Notes: a model not told the origin generated them from the letters alone. A stretch of DNA of 64,000 bases from Prolixibacteraceae bacterium (GCA_028282705.1 JANQHI010000041.1:112580-176579), one strand, 5' to 3'; positions 29,286 through 40,506 are shown, counted from the first letter of the stretch. Program-made: numbers and translations.

Positions 29286-31664
29286 ATGTGGCTTAGAGTA
29301 TCCCGAATTATACTTAGGAATAAGATTTTTTTGCTTCTGTTTTTGACGGTTGTGACCATTTTCATGGGATACCATGCCAGGAAAGTTGAAATGTCTTATG
29401 AATATGCCTCACTCCTTTCAAAAAAAGACCAGGCTTACCAGGAACACCAGAAATTCATCCAAACCTTTGGGGAGGAAGGGAATTTTATTGCCATTGGAAT
29501 TACTGACAGTCTATTTTTTGATTTTGTAAATTTTACAAAATGGCGCTCATTGTGTTCAAAACTTTCTGATATTGAGGGAGTTGAAAACCTGCTATCAGTA
29601 TCCAATTCTTACAACCTCAAAAAAAATTCCACAGAAAGGAAATTTGAAATAGAACCTGTTTTCACAGATACCATTTCAAACCAAAACCAGCTGGACAGCC
29701 TGGTGGCTATTTTCAAAGGGTTACCCGTTTACAGGAATATTTTATATGATGAAGATTCTGATGTTTACCTGCTCCTCATCACTGTCAATAAAGATAAGAT
29801 GGCTTCAAAAGAAAGGGAGCAACTGGTAAAATCCATCCAAAAAGAATGTGCATCATTTGAAGCAAACAGGGGCATTAAGCTTCATTATTCAGGGCTGCCT
29901 TATATAAGGGTAGTTAATTCAATAAAGATCAAAAAAGAACTTTACCTTTTCAGTGGGTTGGCATTGGCTATCTGCATTATTGTATTGTTCCTGTTTTTCA
30001 GGTCATTTAAAGCTGTTTTCTTCCCAGTTATCATTGTGTTGGTTGGGGTTGTTTGGGCATTGGGCATGTTGTCTTTATTTGGGTATAAAGTTACATTGTT
30101 GTCTGGGATGATACCCCCACTGCTTATTGTAATTGGCATACCTAACAGTATTTATATGCTGAATAAATTCCACAGTGAATTTGCCAGGCATGGAAACAAA
30201 GTGAAAGCCCTTCAACGCGTAATTATTAAGATTGGCAATGCTACTTTCCTTACCAACCTGACCACGGCTTCAGGGTTTGCTACTTTTGTAATAACCAAAA
30301 GTGATATTTTAAGGCAATTTGGGATTATTGCCTCCCTGAATATTATGGGGCTTTTTGTATTGTCATTGCTTCTGATCCCTATCATTTTTAGCTTTATTGA
30401 ACCACCTTCTGCCAAGCATATCAAACACCTGAACAACAGGTTTGTTAATAAAATTATTGACACCCTTATTTTAATTACACGCAATTACAGGAAGTGGGTT
30501 TATGTAACAACCATACTTATTATTGGTGGTAGCCTTTATGGGATTACCCTAATGAAGAGTTCAGGATACATGGTTGATGATATTCCAGAAAGTGACCCAA
30601 TTTATAAAGACCTCAAGTTTTTTGAAAACCATTTCAATGGGTTAATGCCCCTTGAAATTATGATTGATACCAAAAAGCCAGGAGGTATAATGCAACTTAC
30701 CATTTTTAAGAAAATTGAATCATTGGAAAAGAAACTCTCTGAATACCCTGAGCTTTCATCTTCCCTTTCAATGCTTAACTTGTTTAAATTTTCCAAACAG
30801 GCTTTTTATAATGGTAAAGAGAAGTATTACAAGCTCCCCAATAACCGCGAAAAAAACTTCATCCTACAATATGCCTCAAAAGGGGAAGAAAATGTTAACC
30901 TATTGCATGCCTTTCTTGACAGCACCAGGCAGGTTACGCGTATAAACATCAGGATGAAAGATGTAGGTACCAAAAGGATGGAAGAGTTATATGGTAATTT
31001 TTCTGCTGACCTTGACACCATCTTCCCTGCCGAAAGATTTGATGTAACCCTAACTGGGTCCAGTGTCACATTTTTCAGGGGAACACAATATTTGCTAAAG
31101 AACCTGTTTTCAAGCCTTGGGTTGGCCATTTTCCTGATATCCCTTTTTATGGCTGTTATGTTTTCATCATGGAGGATGGTTATCCTGTCACTTACACCCA
31201 ACATTATACCTCTTATATTTACAGCAGCAGTTATGGGATTTACATCAATCCCCATAAAAGCATCAACCATATTGGTGTTTAGTATTGCTTTTGGAATATC
31301 AGTGGATAATACCATCCATTTCCTCGCAAAGTACAGGCAAGAACTAAAAGCTACCAATTGGGATATCAGGCAATCTGTAATCCTGGCCCTTAGGGAAACT
31401 GGCGTAAGTATGTTATATACTTCAGTTGTATTATTTTTTGGGTTTGGAATATTCAGCATCTCAAGTTTTGGAGGGACAGTTGCTATGGGTGTGTTGGTTT
31501 CATTAACCCTTTTAGTAGCAGTAACATCCAATTTAATTTTGCTCCCCTCACTATTAACAGGGTTGCAAAGGTTATCAACAACAAAAGCATTCAAAGAACC
31601 CCTTCTTCACATTTATGATGAAGAAGAAGACATTGAACTGGAAGAACTTGTGATAAAGAAATAA
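29286..31664 (+). CDS. MMPL/RND-superfamily exporter
   Basis: 792 residues from the ATG at 29286; a TTG five codons earlier directly follows a stop and is less likely. Two repeats are visible, each with a first helix, a large periplasmic loop, and a block of five to six helices (residues about 225-400 and 600-770). The segments LSGMIPPLLIVIGIPNSIYM and ILVFSIAFGISVDNTIHFL are the sterol-sensing/MMPL-type core, with Asp in the second only. Such proteins export lipids or hopanoid-like compounds. The next gene makes polyprenyl diphosphates, which could hint at an isoprenoid-linked substrate, but this is only proximity. The C-terminal tail is acidic (EEEDIELEEL). Confidence 0.85.
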   Translation: MWLRVSRIILRNKIFLLLFLTVVTIFMGYHARKVEMSYEYASLLSKKDQAYQEHQKFIQTFGEEGNFIAIGITDSLFFDFVNFTKWRSLCSKLSDIEGVENLLSVSNSYNLKKNSTERKFEIEPVFTDTISNQNQLDSLVAIFKGLPVYRNILYDEDSDVYLLLITVNKDKMASKEREQLVKSIQKECASFEANRGIKLHYSGLPYIRVVNSIKIKKELYLFSGLALAICIIVLFLFFRSFKAVFFPVIIVLVGVVWALGMLSLFGYKVTLLSGMIPPLLIVIGIPNSIYMLNKFHSEFARHGNKVKALQRVIIKIGNATFLTNLTTASGFATFVITKSDILRQFGIIASLNIMGLFVLSLLLIPIIFSFIEPPSAKHIKHLNNRFVNKIIDTLILITRNYRKWVYVTTILIIGGSLYGITLMKSSGYMVDDIPESDPIYKDLKFFENHFNGLMPLEIMIDTKKPGGIMQLTIFKKIESLEKKLSEYPELSSSLSMLNLFKFSKQAFYNGKEKYYKLPNNREKNFILQYASKGEENVNLLHAFLDSTRQVTRINIRMKDVGTKRMEELYGNFSADLDTIFPAERFDVTLTGSSVTFFRGTQYLLKNLFSSLGLAIFLISLFMAVMFSSWRMVILSLTPNIIPLIFTAAVMGFTSIPIKASTILVFSIAFGISVDNTIHFLAKYRQELKATNWDIRQSVILALRETGVSMLYTSVVLFFGFGIFSISSFGGTVAMGVLVSLTLLVAVTSNLILLPSLLTGLQRLSTTKAFKEPLLHIYDEEEDIELEELVIKK

Positions 31665-31726
31665 TTTTAATAAGACAAAACAAGCTATGAGCCACCAAAG
31701 GTTCAGTTAATTGAAAATATAAACAC

Positions 31727-32710
31727 ATGAAATCCATCTCAGAATTCAGGGATATTATCAATGCAAAGATACAAAAAGAATCACAGAGGTTAGCTGAAAC
31801 AGAACCTGTTAATTTATACATCCCTATTAAATATGCCCTAGAAATGGGAGGTAAAAGGTTACGCCCTGCCATGGTACTGCTAGGTTATAATTTATTTTCT
31901 GAAACTTTTAAAAAGGCTATACCTGCAGCCATAGCCATTGAAATATTCCATAATTTTACCCTGCTCCATGATGATATAATGGATCAATCAATCATGAGAA
32001 GGAACCAGCCATCAGTGCACAAAAAATTTAACGAAAATACAGCTATCTTATCAGGTGATGCCATGTCATTTATTTCATTTCAATACCTGATGCAAAGCAA
32101 ATCCAACCAATTATTTGATGTAATTGATCTTTTTTCAAACACGGCAGTAGAGGTATGTGAGGGGCAGCAGTTTGATATGGATTTTGAGGACAGGATTGAT
32201 GTGAAAGAAGGAGAATACCTGAGGATGATTAAGCTAAAAACGGCAGTCCTATTGGGTTGTTCCTTAAAAGCTGGAGCTTTATTAGCCAATGTTAAAGGTA
32301 AAAGAGCAGAAGAACTTTATGGCTATGGGGTAAACCTGGGAATGGCATTCCAACTTCAAGATGACCTCCTGGATACATATGGAAATGAAAAAACTTTTGG
32401 TAAGAAGATTGGGGGAGACATTGTTGCCAATAAAAAAACATTCCTTGCAGTTAAAGCCATGGAGTTAGCTGATAAAAACCAGAAAAAAGAGCTGCTTAGC
32501 TGGATGTGGAAAAAAGAATCCAGGGAAAAAGAAAAAATTAAAAAGGTAACAGGCATTTACAATGAGCTTGGAATAAAGGAAATAACACAAGAAAAAATTG
32601 ACTCATATTTTGAAGCTGCTAATGAAAACCTTAAAAAATTAAGGCTAACAAAAGTCCAGAAAAATGGGTTGTGCCAATTGTCAGAAATGTTATTATCCAG
32701 GAATAATTGA
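31727..32710 (+). CDS. Polyprenyl diphosphate synthase
   Basis: 327 residues, normal for trans-isoprenyl diphosphate synthases. The first Asp-rich motif, LLHDDIMDQSIMRR, lies near residue 80 and the second, QLQDDLLDTYG, near 210. GGKRLRPAM near the N-terminus is the IPP-binding site. The enzyme chains isopentenyl diphosphate units to make the quinone side chain or geranylgeranyl diphosphate. Product length cannot be told from these motifs alone. It begins 62 nt after the MMPL-like gene, so co-transcription is possible. Confidence 0.93.
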   Translation: MKSISEFRDIINAKIQKESQRLAETEPVNLYIPIKYALEMGGKRLRPAMVLLGYNLFSETFKKAIPAAIAIEIFHNFTLLHDDIMDQSIMRRNQPSVHKKFNENTAILSGDAMSFISFQYLMQSKSNQLFDVIDLFSNTAVEVCEGQQFDMDFEDRIDVKEGEYLRMIKLKTAVLLGCSLKAGALLANVKGKRAEELYGYGVNLGMAFQLQDDLLDTYGNEKTFGKKIGGDIVANKKTFLAVKAMELADKNQKKELLSWMWKKESREKEKIKKVTGIYNELGIKEITQEKIDSYFEAANENLKKLRLTKVQKNGLCQLSEMLLSRNN

Positions 32711-32732
32711 TTTATGTTTAAATCTTTGCTAA

Positions 32733-34337
<1,605 letters not shown>

Positions 34338-34367
34338 TAAGCTTTTAACCAATTACAGCAATTATTT

Positions 34368-34610
34368 ATGTTTCTTGAAATTGTTACACCAGATAAAAAA
34401 GTTTTCTCAGGAGATGTGAAACTGGTTCAGCTTCCTGGGAGTAAAGGTGCTTTTGAAATCCTGAAAAACCATGCACCCATTATCTCAACCCTGGATAAAG
34501 GTACAATTAAGGTAATTTTAGAAAATGGGACAGAGAAATTCTTTGAAACTGATGGGGGGGTAGTTGAAAATAAAGGAAATAAAATTGTGGTATTGGTAGA
34601 ATCAGCATAA
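34368..34610 (+). CDS. atpC: F-type ATP synthase epsilon subunit, short form
   Basis: 80 residues: only the N-terminal beta sandwich (MFLEIVTPDKKVFSGDVKLVQLPGSKGAFEILKNHAPII, here split by position 1-39). The C-terminal helical hairpin that inhibits the enzyme in other bacteria is absent, as is usual in Bacteroidota. It links gamma to the c-ring. It lies 30 nt after atpD and ends before a strong terminator. Confidence 0.94.
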   Translation: MFLEIVTPDKKVFSGDVKLVQLPGSKGAFEILKNHAPIISTLDKGTIKVILENGTEKFFETDGGVVENKGNKIVVLVESA

Positions 34611-34633
34611 CCATATTTACCAAATAATATGTT

Positions 34634-34665
34634 ATACCCTAAAGTTCTTTGTATCTTTAGGGTAT
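34634..34665 (+). terminator. Terminator after atpC
   Basis: An 11-bp perfect stem, ATACCCTAAAG (34634-34644) with CTTTAGGGTAT (34655-34665), 10-nt loop, followed by TATTTTGTTTT. The next gene begins only 9 nt later. Confidence 0.85.
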
Positions 34666-34674
34666 TATTTTGTT

Positions 34675-35658
34675 TTGAAAGTAAAGTTTTTAATCATAAG
34701 GTTCAGTTCTATTGGTGATATTGTACTTACATCACCAGTTGTGCGTTGCCTGAAAGAACAGGTAGATAATGCAGAAATCTACTTTGCCACAAAAGCAAAA
34801 CATGCCAGCATTGTTGAAAATAACCCAGCCATTTCTAAGGTTTTTCTTTTAAAAGGTAAGTTATCCTCCTTGATTGAAGAGCTGGGTGCAGAGCAATTTG
34901 ATTATATCATTGACTTACATCAAAACATAAGAAGTGCCAGGATCAAGCAACGCCTTAAAGTACCTGCTTTTTCATTCAATAAATTAAATTACAGGAAGTG
35001 GCTGTTTGTCAACCTGAAGATGAATACAATGCCTGACTTACATATAGTTGACAGGTATTTAAAAACTGTTCAGGTATTTGATGTGAAAAATGATGGGAAA
35101 GGGTTGGATTATTTTATTGATAATAAGCAGTTGTTTGATTTTTCCAGTTTACCTAAAACATTCCAGCCGGGGTTTGTAGCATTTGTAGTAGCAGGAACCT
35201 ATCCCACCAAATGTTTACCAAAAGAAAAAGTACTTGAAATTTGTAATAAAATTGGCAAGCCAGTTATCCTCTTAGGTGGGAAAAATGAAGAAAAGGAGGC
35301 GGAATATATTGTAAAAAACAGTACAGGAAACATAGCAAACCTTTGTGGGAAAACTAGCCTAAATGAATCAGCCCAGGTCATAAAAGAAGCCAATGTAGTA
35401 TTAACTAATGATACTGGCTTAATGCATGTTGCAGCAGCCTTCAAAAAGAAAATCTTATCTTTTTGGGGGAATACAGCCCCTGAGTTTGGCATGTACCCCT
35501 ATTTCCCCCACCCTGGCTCCAAGATTATGGAAGTTGAAAACCTGAAATGCCGCCCATGCTCAAAGCTGGGCTTTGAAAAATGCCCTAAAAAACATTTCAA
35601 ATGTATGCAAGGTATTGAAACTAATAATGTACTGGGATGGGTTGAAAAACATTTTTAG
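34675..35658 (+). CDS. GT9-family glycosyltransferase (ADP-heptose:LPS heptosyltransferase type)
   Basis: 327 residues from a TTG; no ATG is available close by in this frame. The N-terminus KFLIIRFSSIGDIVLTSPVVR is the start of GT9 enzymes, and VVLTNDTGLMHVAAAFKKK with FWGNTAPEFG holds the nucleotide-sugar site. A C-terminal Cys group (CRPCSKLGFEKCPKKHFKC) is common in this family. It should add a heptose or related sugar to the lipopolysaccharide core in the cytoplasm. The start lies just after the atpC terminator, so its promoter is unclear and may overlap the terminator. Confidence 0.9.
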   Translation: MKVKFLIIRFSSIGDIVLTSPVVRCLKEQVDNAEIYFATKAKHASIVENNPAISKVFLLKGKLSSLIEELGAEQFDYIIDLHQNIRSARIKQRLKVPAFSFNKLNYRKWLFVNLKMNTMPDLHIVDRYLKTVQVFDVKNDGKGLDYFIDNKQLFDFSSLPKTFQPGFVAFVVAGTYPTKCLPKEKVLEICNKIGKPVILLGGKNEEKEAEYIVKNSTGNIANLCGKTSLNESAQVIKEANVVLTNDTGLMHVAAAFKKKILSFWGNTAPEFGMYPYFPHPGSKIMEVENLKCRPCSKLGFEKCPKKHFKCMQGIETNNVLGWVEKHF

Positions 35659-35670
35659 TTTAAGACGTTT

Positions 35671-35763
35671 TCAATTTATAACTTCTGCCAACTTTTTAAA
35701 TGAATATGGAGGAACATCCTGCTGAAAATGAATAGTTACATTTTTAAACATTGCTCTTAACAT
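35671..35763 (-). other. Short open frame, possible gene remnant
   Basis: A 30-codon frame directly after the stop of the DUF4249 remnant: the ATG at 35763 touches the TAA. It contains VTIHFQQDVPPYSFKKLAEV, which has normal protein character but is too short to assign. It may be a fragment of a gene once located downstream of the duplicated 3' end. Confidence 0.25.
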
Positions 35764-35898
35764 TTAAGGCCTCTCATTTAATTGGCTTTCTATGCTATCA
35801 TCAATTAATACAACATTTGATACAGATACATCATGGGCAGTGAAAAGCCCCAACACTTCTTTCCCTTTGCTATTTTTTATTGCCCACTGGAAATAGTT
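35764..35898 (-). pseudogene. 3' remnant of a second DUF4249 gene
   Basis: The minus-strand frame reads KEVLGLFTAHDVSVSNVVL and IDDSIESQLNERP, ending at TAA. This is nearly the same as the last 33 codons of the intact DUF4249 gene at 37205-38092; about 87 nt match with a single mismatch. Upstream of it the similarity stops and a TAG is met. It is a 3' fragment of a paralogue or a duplicated end, and the ATPase gene at 35979-37139 lies between the two copies. Confidence 0.75.
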
Positions 35899-35918
35899 CT
35901 AGAATATAACCAATAGAT

Positions 35919-35963
35919 AAAACTGTACACTTTTGCATTTTGGTTGCATAATTGTACAGTTTT
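35919..35963. promoter_or_regulatory. Perfect 11-bp inverted repeat upstream of the ATPase gene
   Basis: AAAACTGTACA (35919-35929) and TGTACAGTTTT (35953-35963), 23 nt apart, ending 15 nt before the ATG at 35979. TAATTTTG at 35967-35974 may be a -7 element very close to the start. The pair could be an operator bound by a dimer on two helical turns, or a hairpin. Confidence 0.45.
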
Positions 35964-35978
35964 GTTTAATTTTGGTAA

Positions 35979-37139
35979 ATGATTTCAAGACAACTGTCAA
36001 AACATTTGGATAATGTAGTTGGGAAATTCCCTGTTATAACAGTCACAGGTCCTCGACAATCAGGAAAAACAACATTATTGAAAAATTACTTTCTATCTCA
36101 TAAATACATTAATTTCGAGGAGCTTGATATTAGGGAATGGGCAAAATCAGATCCAAGAGGATTTCTTGAAGATAATCCAGGGGCATTATTTTTAGATGAA
36201 GTTCAAAAAGTACCTGATTTATTCTCATACTTACAACCATTGGTTGACAATGATACTAAACCAACCCGTTTTGTATTATCTGGTTCACAAAGCTTTTTAT
36301 TAAATGAGAATATATCCCAATCCTTAGCTGGCAGGGCTGCTATATTTGAACTTCTCCCATTTAGTTGGCAAGAGCTGGAAAATTATATTGATAGTGGCAT
36401 TTCTGCAAATGATTATATTTTCAAGGGGTCGTTCCCTCGTATTTATGACAAAGATATTGAGCCCTCTTATTTTTTCCCTTCTTATATCAGAACATATGTT
36501 GAAAGGGACGTAAGACAGATTTCAAATATTTCAGATATTAGTCTTTTTCAACGTTTCCTAAAACTATGTGCTGGAAGAATTGGTCAATTATTAAATATTT
36601 CATCTTTAGCAAATGATTGTGGCATTTCTATAAACACTGCCAAAAACTGGATATCTATCCTGGAACAAAGCTATATTATTTTTTTACTTCGCCCATACCA
36701 TAAAAATTTTAACAAAAGGCTTGTTAAAATGCCAAAGCTATATTTTTATGATACAGGGTTAGCATGTTCTCTTTTGGAAATTGAAAAATCATCTCAACTC
36801 ACAACACACTACTTAATGGGCAATCTATTTGAAAACCTTGTTATTCTCGAACTTCAAAAAAACAGATTCAATGCTGGAATGCCTTCCAACCTATTCTTTT
36901 GGAGAAATAACCATGGCAATGAGATTGACTGTATTATCAACAAACCTAATTCTCCAGTAGCCATAGAAATTAAATCAGGAAAAACATTTACTTCAAATAT
37001 GATTAAGGGGATCAAGTATTGGAAAAAGATTTCTACAAATAATAAAAATCTTTATTTAATCTATTCAGGTCCTTTTAATTTGAAACAATTGGATGTGCAA
37101 ATTTTAAATTGGAAAAGCATTAAAAAAATTAATGCCTGA
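35979..37139 (+). CDS. AAA-type ATPase with DUF4143 C-terminal domain
   Basis: 386 residues. N-terminal AAA_14 domain: Walker A TVTGPRQSGKTTLL near residues 22-35, Walker B GALFLDEVQ, sensor FVLSGSQ. A winged-helix segment (ISSLANDCGISINTAKNWISI) follows. The C-terminal DUF4143 part has FFWRNNHGNEIDCII and VAIEIKSGK, the D...ExK pattern of PD-(D/E)xK nuclease-like folds. Members of this family are numerous in Bacteroidota, often on mobile segments, and their roles are largely unknown. The gene is a lone cassette, flanked by two copies of a DUF4249 3' end and with an operator-like inverted repeat in front. It looks inserted relative to the TonB/DUF4249 genes. Confidence 0.9.
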   Translation: MISRQLSKHLDNVVGKFPVITVTGPRQSGKTTLLKNYFLSHKYINFEELDIREWAKSDPRGFLEDNPGALFLDEVQKVPDLFSYLQPLVDNDTKPTRFVLSGSQSFLLNENISQSLAGRAAIFELLPFSWQELENYIDSGISANDYIFKGSFPRIYDKDIEPSYFFPSYIRTYVERDVRQISNISDISLFQRFLKLCAGRIGQLLNISSLANDCGISINTAKNWISILEQSYIIFLLRPYHKNFNKRLVKMPKLYFYDTGLACSLLEIEKSSQLTTHYLMGNLFENLVILELQKNRFNAGMPSNLFFWRNNHGNEIDCIINKPNSPVAIEIKSGKTFTSNMIKGIKYWKKISTNNKNLYLIYSGPFNLKQLDVQILNWKSIKKINA

Positions 37140-37204
37140 AAGAGAAACTCTCTTTTAATATAGGACAGTAGCCTTTTTCATAAATCACTTTTTATTTATG
37201 GTCT

Positions 37205-38092
37205 CTAATCCAATTGGCTTTCTATGCTATCATCAATTAATACAACATTTGACACAGATACATCATGGGCAGTGAAAAGCCCCAACACTTCTTTTCCACC
37301 AGATGATGAAAAGTTGCCTTTAATATTGGCAGGTGGAACACTAAAAAGAAAACCTGTCTCACCCTGTTCATAAAGTTGGGAAAAGTAATTATAGGCAAAC
37401 TCAGAAATAGACAATTGGTACACTTGTACCCTATCTAAGTATTTGATCAACCTTTTATCCTCTTCATCTGGTTCATGAAAATCGGTAAAAATTTCAAGCC
37501 CATTGATATAGTTCCCATCCACCAGTTCATCACTGGCAACGACAATGTGTTCTGAATCATAGAGCAGTGTGTCATTAACAAATATGTCCCATTTGTAATA
37601 ATCTCCTAAACCAGGTGTTTCAGCCCCATATGTAAATATGCCTAAAAACCTCTTGTTTCCACGCAATGAAGCCCTCACCTGCATAGAGTCAATGGGTTCA
37701 ACAGGAGACAGGAATTCTGTAGCTGTTATAGTTGTCCCATCAACTTCAATGTTAACAGTATATTCTCTGTTTGCAATACCAATGTAATCTACCCCTTCTG
37801 GAACCAAATAAAGTCCCTTCTGTGTATCACTTTCTTCCAATACCATACTATTTGGAGGCGTTTGCCCATCACTAATGGTTACTATTGCATTACTTGTGCC
37901 TGTAAAAGCCCTGTCATTATTCACTTTCATGCCTTTATACAAATAGACATAAGGTTTATCCTGTGTAGTTATCTTTGCCTCTACAGCATACAGGTCAATG
38001 TCTTCTTCATTCAGCTTTACTTCAATCACATCTTCACATGCTGAAAAAAGCAACCCAATAAAACCTAGTGTGTATATGATATATTTTTTCAT
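37205..38092 (-). CDS. DUF4249 lipoprotein partner of a TonB-dependent receptor
   Basis: 295 residues with a lipoprotein signal (FIGLLFSACED, Cys19). The body is a beta-rich domain with the DUF4249 pattern: an early Y-AVEAKITTQDKPYVYL strand, TISDG and a C-terminal GLFTAHDVS. DUF4249 proteins sit in the outer membrane and are usually encoded next to a TonB-dependent receptor, as here with an 11-nt gap. They are thought to help substrate capture. The last 100 nt are duplicated at 35764-35864. The substrate is unknown. Confidence 0.88.
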   Translation of the reverse strand: MKKYIIYTLGFIGLLFSACEDVIEVKLNEEDIDLYAVEAKITTQDKPYVYLYKGMKVNNDRAFTGTSNAIVTISDGQTPPNSMVLEESDTQKGLYLVPEGVDYIGIANREYTVNIEVDGTTITATEFLSPVEPIDSMQVRASLRGNKRFLGIFTYGAETPGLGDYYKWDIFVNDTLLYDSEHIVVASDELVDGNYINGLEIFTDFHEPDEEDKRLIKYLDRVQVYQLSISEFAYNYFSQLYEQGETGFLFSVPPANIKGNFSSSGGKEVLGLFTAHDVSVSNVVLIDDSIESQLD

Positions 38093-38103
38093 CTCTCTAT
38101 TTT

Positions 38104-40449
38104 TTAAAAACTGAAATTATATGTTACTGAAGGGATCATTGATCCTATGATTGATAAACGCGTAGCTTCAGACACATTGGGGTTATCTTCATTTTGTTTA
38201 AATGTTACAGAATAAGCATTCCTTCTTCCATAGACATTATACAATGAAATATTGATGGATTGTTTGAATTTTTTTCTGTCATTTTTTTTGAAATCATATG
38301 TAAATGAGAGGTCCATCCTATGGTAATCAGGTATCCTATTACTATTCCTGCTTGAATAGTAGTAGACCTGGTTTCCTTGAACTTCATATTTTAAGGCTGG
38401 ATATGAAACAGGTGTGCCAGTTGAATAAAGCCAACTGGCTGATACATTCCAGCGTTTTGAAAGTTCATAATTCATTACCACAGACACATCATGTGGCCTG
38501 TCATAGTTTGAAGGGTATGGATCTCCATTGTTAATACCAGGAACTTTGCGCATGGTTTTTGACCAGGTATACCCTATCCATCCATTTAATTTTCCTTCCT
38601 GCTTTTTTATCATGGCTTCAAGCCCATATGAATAGCCACTCCCCCTCAACAGCTCTGTTTCAAGGTCTTCATTCAAAAAAAGTTCTGCCCCATCTTTGTA
38701 GTCCAACACATTTTGCATGTTTTTATAGTATCCTTCCAGAGATGTCTCAATAACATTATTCTTAAAATTCCTGAAATACCCAACAGCCACCTGGTCTGTT
38801 ATCAATGGTTTAATGTATTTATTGCTGGGCAACCAAATATCTAAAGGGGTTGGTGAATTAGTATTTGTTATAAGGTGTAGGTTCTGTACCATCCTGTTAT
38901 AAGATGCTTTGAATGAACTGTTTTCATCAAGTGTATATTTAAGTGACAGCCTTGGTTCAAGGTAAATAAATGGGTCACCAATCCTTTCCCATTTATCATA
39001 CTCTTTTTCACTGATAACCTCATCTGAATCAGGATGCTCAGGGTCAAGGTATTCACGCACTTTTCCTTTTCCTACCTGTTGGAATACTGAAAGCCTCAAA
39101 CCATATTTTACTGTTAAAAGCCTTCCTATGTTTTGCTCATTTGATGCATACACAGCACCCTCAAGTGCATTGTAATTGGTTAAAACCAGGTCAGTGAAAT
39201 AAGAGTTCTCATCCACATTTATCCTCCCTGGTTCAAAGTGGTGATAAAAAAAGTTCAACCCAAAATTGATCTTATTTTTTGCATTCAGGAAATAGGTAAA
39301 ATCTTCCTTTATATTTAAATCCCTGATGGTTGAGTTCCAGTCAAACTGGTCAGCATTGCTGCCTGGAACTCCAAGGTTATAATCATATTTACTGTAAATT
39401 AATGAAATATTTGAGAAAAGGTTATCCCCATATAAATGGTTCCACCTCAATGTACCTGTAATATTCCCCCACCTCATATAAAGTGACTCTCCTAACTTAA
39501 AGTAATCATCACCTGTGTATGCTGACAGGTATATCCTGTCATTATCTCCTAGCTGCACATTTGTTTTCAGGTTTAGGTCATAAAAATAAAGCTGGTTTTC
39601 TTCCAGTGCCTCAAGCCCTGCCAACTTCCCAATAAAGTCAGCATATGTGCGCCTGCCCGATACAATAAAACTCCATTTATCTTTAATAATGGGGCCTTCA
39701 AAGGTTAGCCTGCTTGAAATGTTCCCAATGCCCCCATTGCCCTGGAATTTTTTTGAGTTCCCATCTTTCATCCTGATATCAACCACAGAAGAAGCTTTCC
39801 CTCCATATATTGCAGGTATACCTCCTTTATATACTTGTATGTCTTTAATGGCATCAGAGTTAAAAACAGAAAAGAAGCCCATCAGGTGTGAAGCATTATA
39901 AACAGGTGCTTCATCCAACAACAACAGGTTCTCATCAGGGCCTCCTCCACGTACATATAAACCTGAACTGCCTTCCCCGCCATTTTGTATGCCAGGTAAC
40001 ATGGTAATGCTTTTCAGGACATCAACTTCCCCCATAAAAGTGGGAAGTTTCTTTATAAGTTTTACCTGCATTTTTTCCATGCTCATGGCAATGTTCTCTA
40101 CATTCTTATTCCTTTTTACAGCAGAAACCAACACTTCTTCAATGTCTTGTGGGGTTTCTTCCAACATAATGATTTTCTTTTGATTAGAAGAAAAAGTTAT
40201 TTCATATGACTGTGAATTATACCCAATATATGAGTATGAGACCCTGTGAGTGCCAGCAGGAACTAAAATGGAATAATACCCATAGGCATTGGTAACTGTG
40301 CCTGTTTCAAGTTCAGGAATATAAACAGTAGCCCCAATAAGTATTTCACCATTTGAACTGTCTTTTATGTAACCACTTAGGGTGTGGTTCTGGGCAAATA
40401 CCTGTGTGCTAAAGAATATCCATATGGATAGGATGCAAAATTGTTTCAT
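38104..40449 (-). CDS. TonB-dependent outer-membrane receptor with carboxypeptidase-like N-domain
   Basis: 781 residues. Signal peptide to about residue 19, then a carboxypeptidase-regulatory-like domain (LSGYIKDSSNGEILIGATVYI to IMLEE), a plug domain (DVLKSITMLPGIQNGGEGSSG, YVRGGGPDENLLLLDEAPVYN) and a 22-strand barrel ending in an aromatic residue (SVTYNFSF). It should import a substrate across the outer membrane with energy from TonB. The DUF4249 lipoprotein downstream is its probable partner. It is not a SusC type, since no SusD gene is present. Ligand unknown. Confidence 0.9.
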   Translation of the reverse strand: MKQFCILSIWIFFSTQVFAQNHTLSGYIKDSSNGEILIGATVYIPELETGTVTNAYGYYSILVPAGTHRVSYSYIGYNSQSYEITFSSNQKKIIMLEETPQDIEEVLVSAVKRNKNVENIAMSMEKMQVKLIKKLPTFMGEVDVLKSITMLPGIQNGGEGSSGLYVRGGGPDENLLLLDEAPVYNASHLMGFFSVFNSDAIKDIQVYKGGIPAIYGGKASSVVDIRMKDGNSKKFQGNGGIGNISSRLTFEGPIIKDKWSFIVSGRRTYADFIGKLAGLEALEENQLYFYDLNLKTNVQLGDNDRIYLSAYTGDDYFKLGESLYMRWGNITGTLRWNHLYGDNLFSNISLIYSKYDYNLGVPGSNADQFDWNSTIRDLNIKEDFTYFLNAKNKINFGLNFFYHHFEPGRINVDENSYFTDLVLTNYNALEGAVYASNEQNIGRLLTVKYGLRLSVFQQVGKGKVREYLDPEHPDSDEVISEKEYDKWERIGDPFIYLEPRLSLKYTLDENSSFKASYNRMVQNLHLITNTNSPTPLDIWLPSNKYIKPLITDQVAVGYFRNFKNNVIETSLEGYYKNMQNVLDYKDGAELFLNEDLETELLRGSGYSYGLEAMIKKQEGKLNGWIGYTWSKTMRKVPGINNGDPYPSNYDRPHDVSVVMNYELSKRWNVSASWLYSTGTPVSYPALKYEVQGNQVYYYSSRNSNRIPDYHRMDLSFTYDFKKNDRKKFKQSINISLYNVYGRRNAYSVTFKQNEDNPNVSEATRLSIIGSMIPSVTYNFSF

Positions 40450-40498
40450 TAAATAAAATATTAATTGTTTTCATGGCTTTTTCAGAAATACTGACATA

Positions 40499-40506
40499 CA
40501 AAATTA
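40499..40506 (-). promoter_or_regulatory. Candidate -7 promoter element for the TonB receptor operon
   Basis: On the minus strand TAATTTTG matches TAnnTTTG and lies about 50 nt before the ATG at 40449. The -33 box is weak. Confidence 0.4.

Noticed and set aside
30827..31594. 255-codon minus-strand frame
   Set aside because: A shadow of the MMPL/RND gene, which has clear family motifs on the plus strand.
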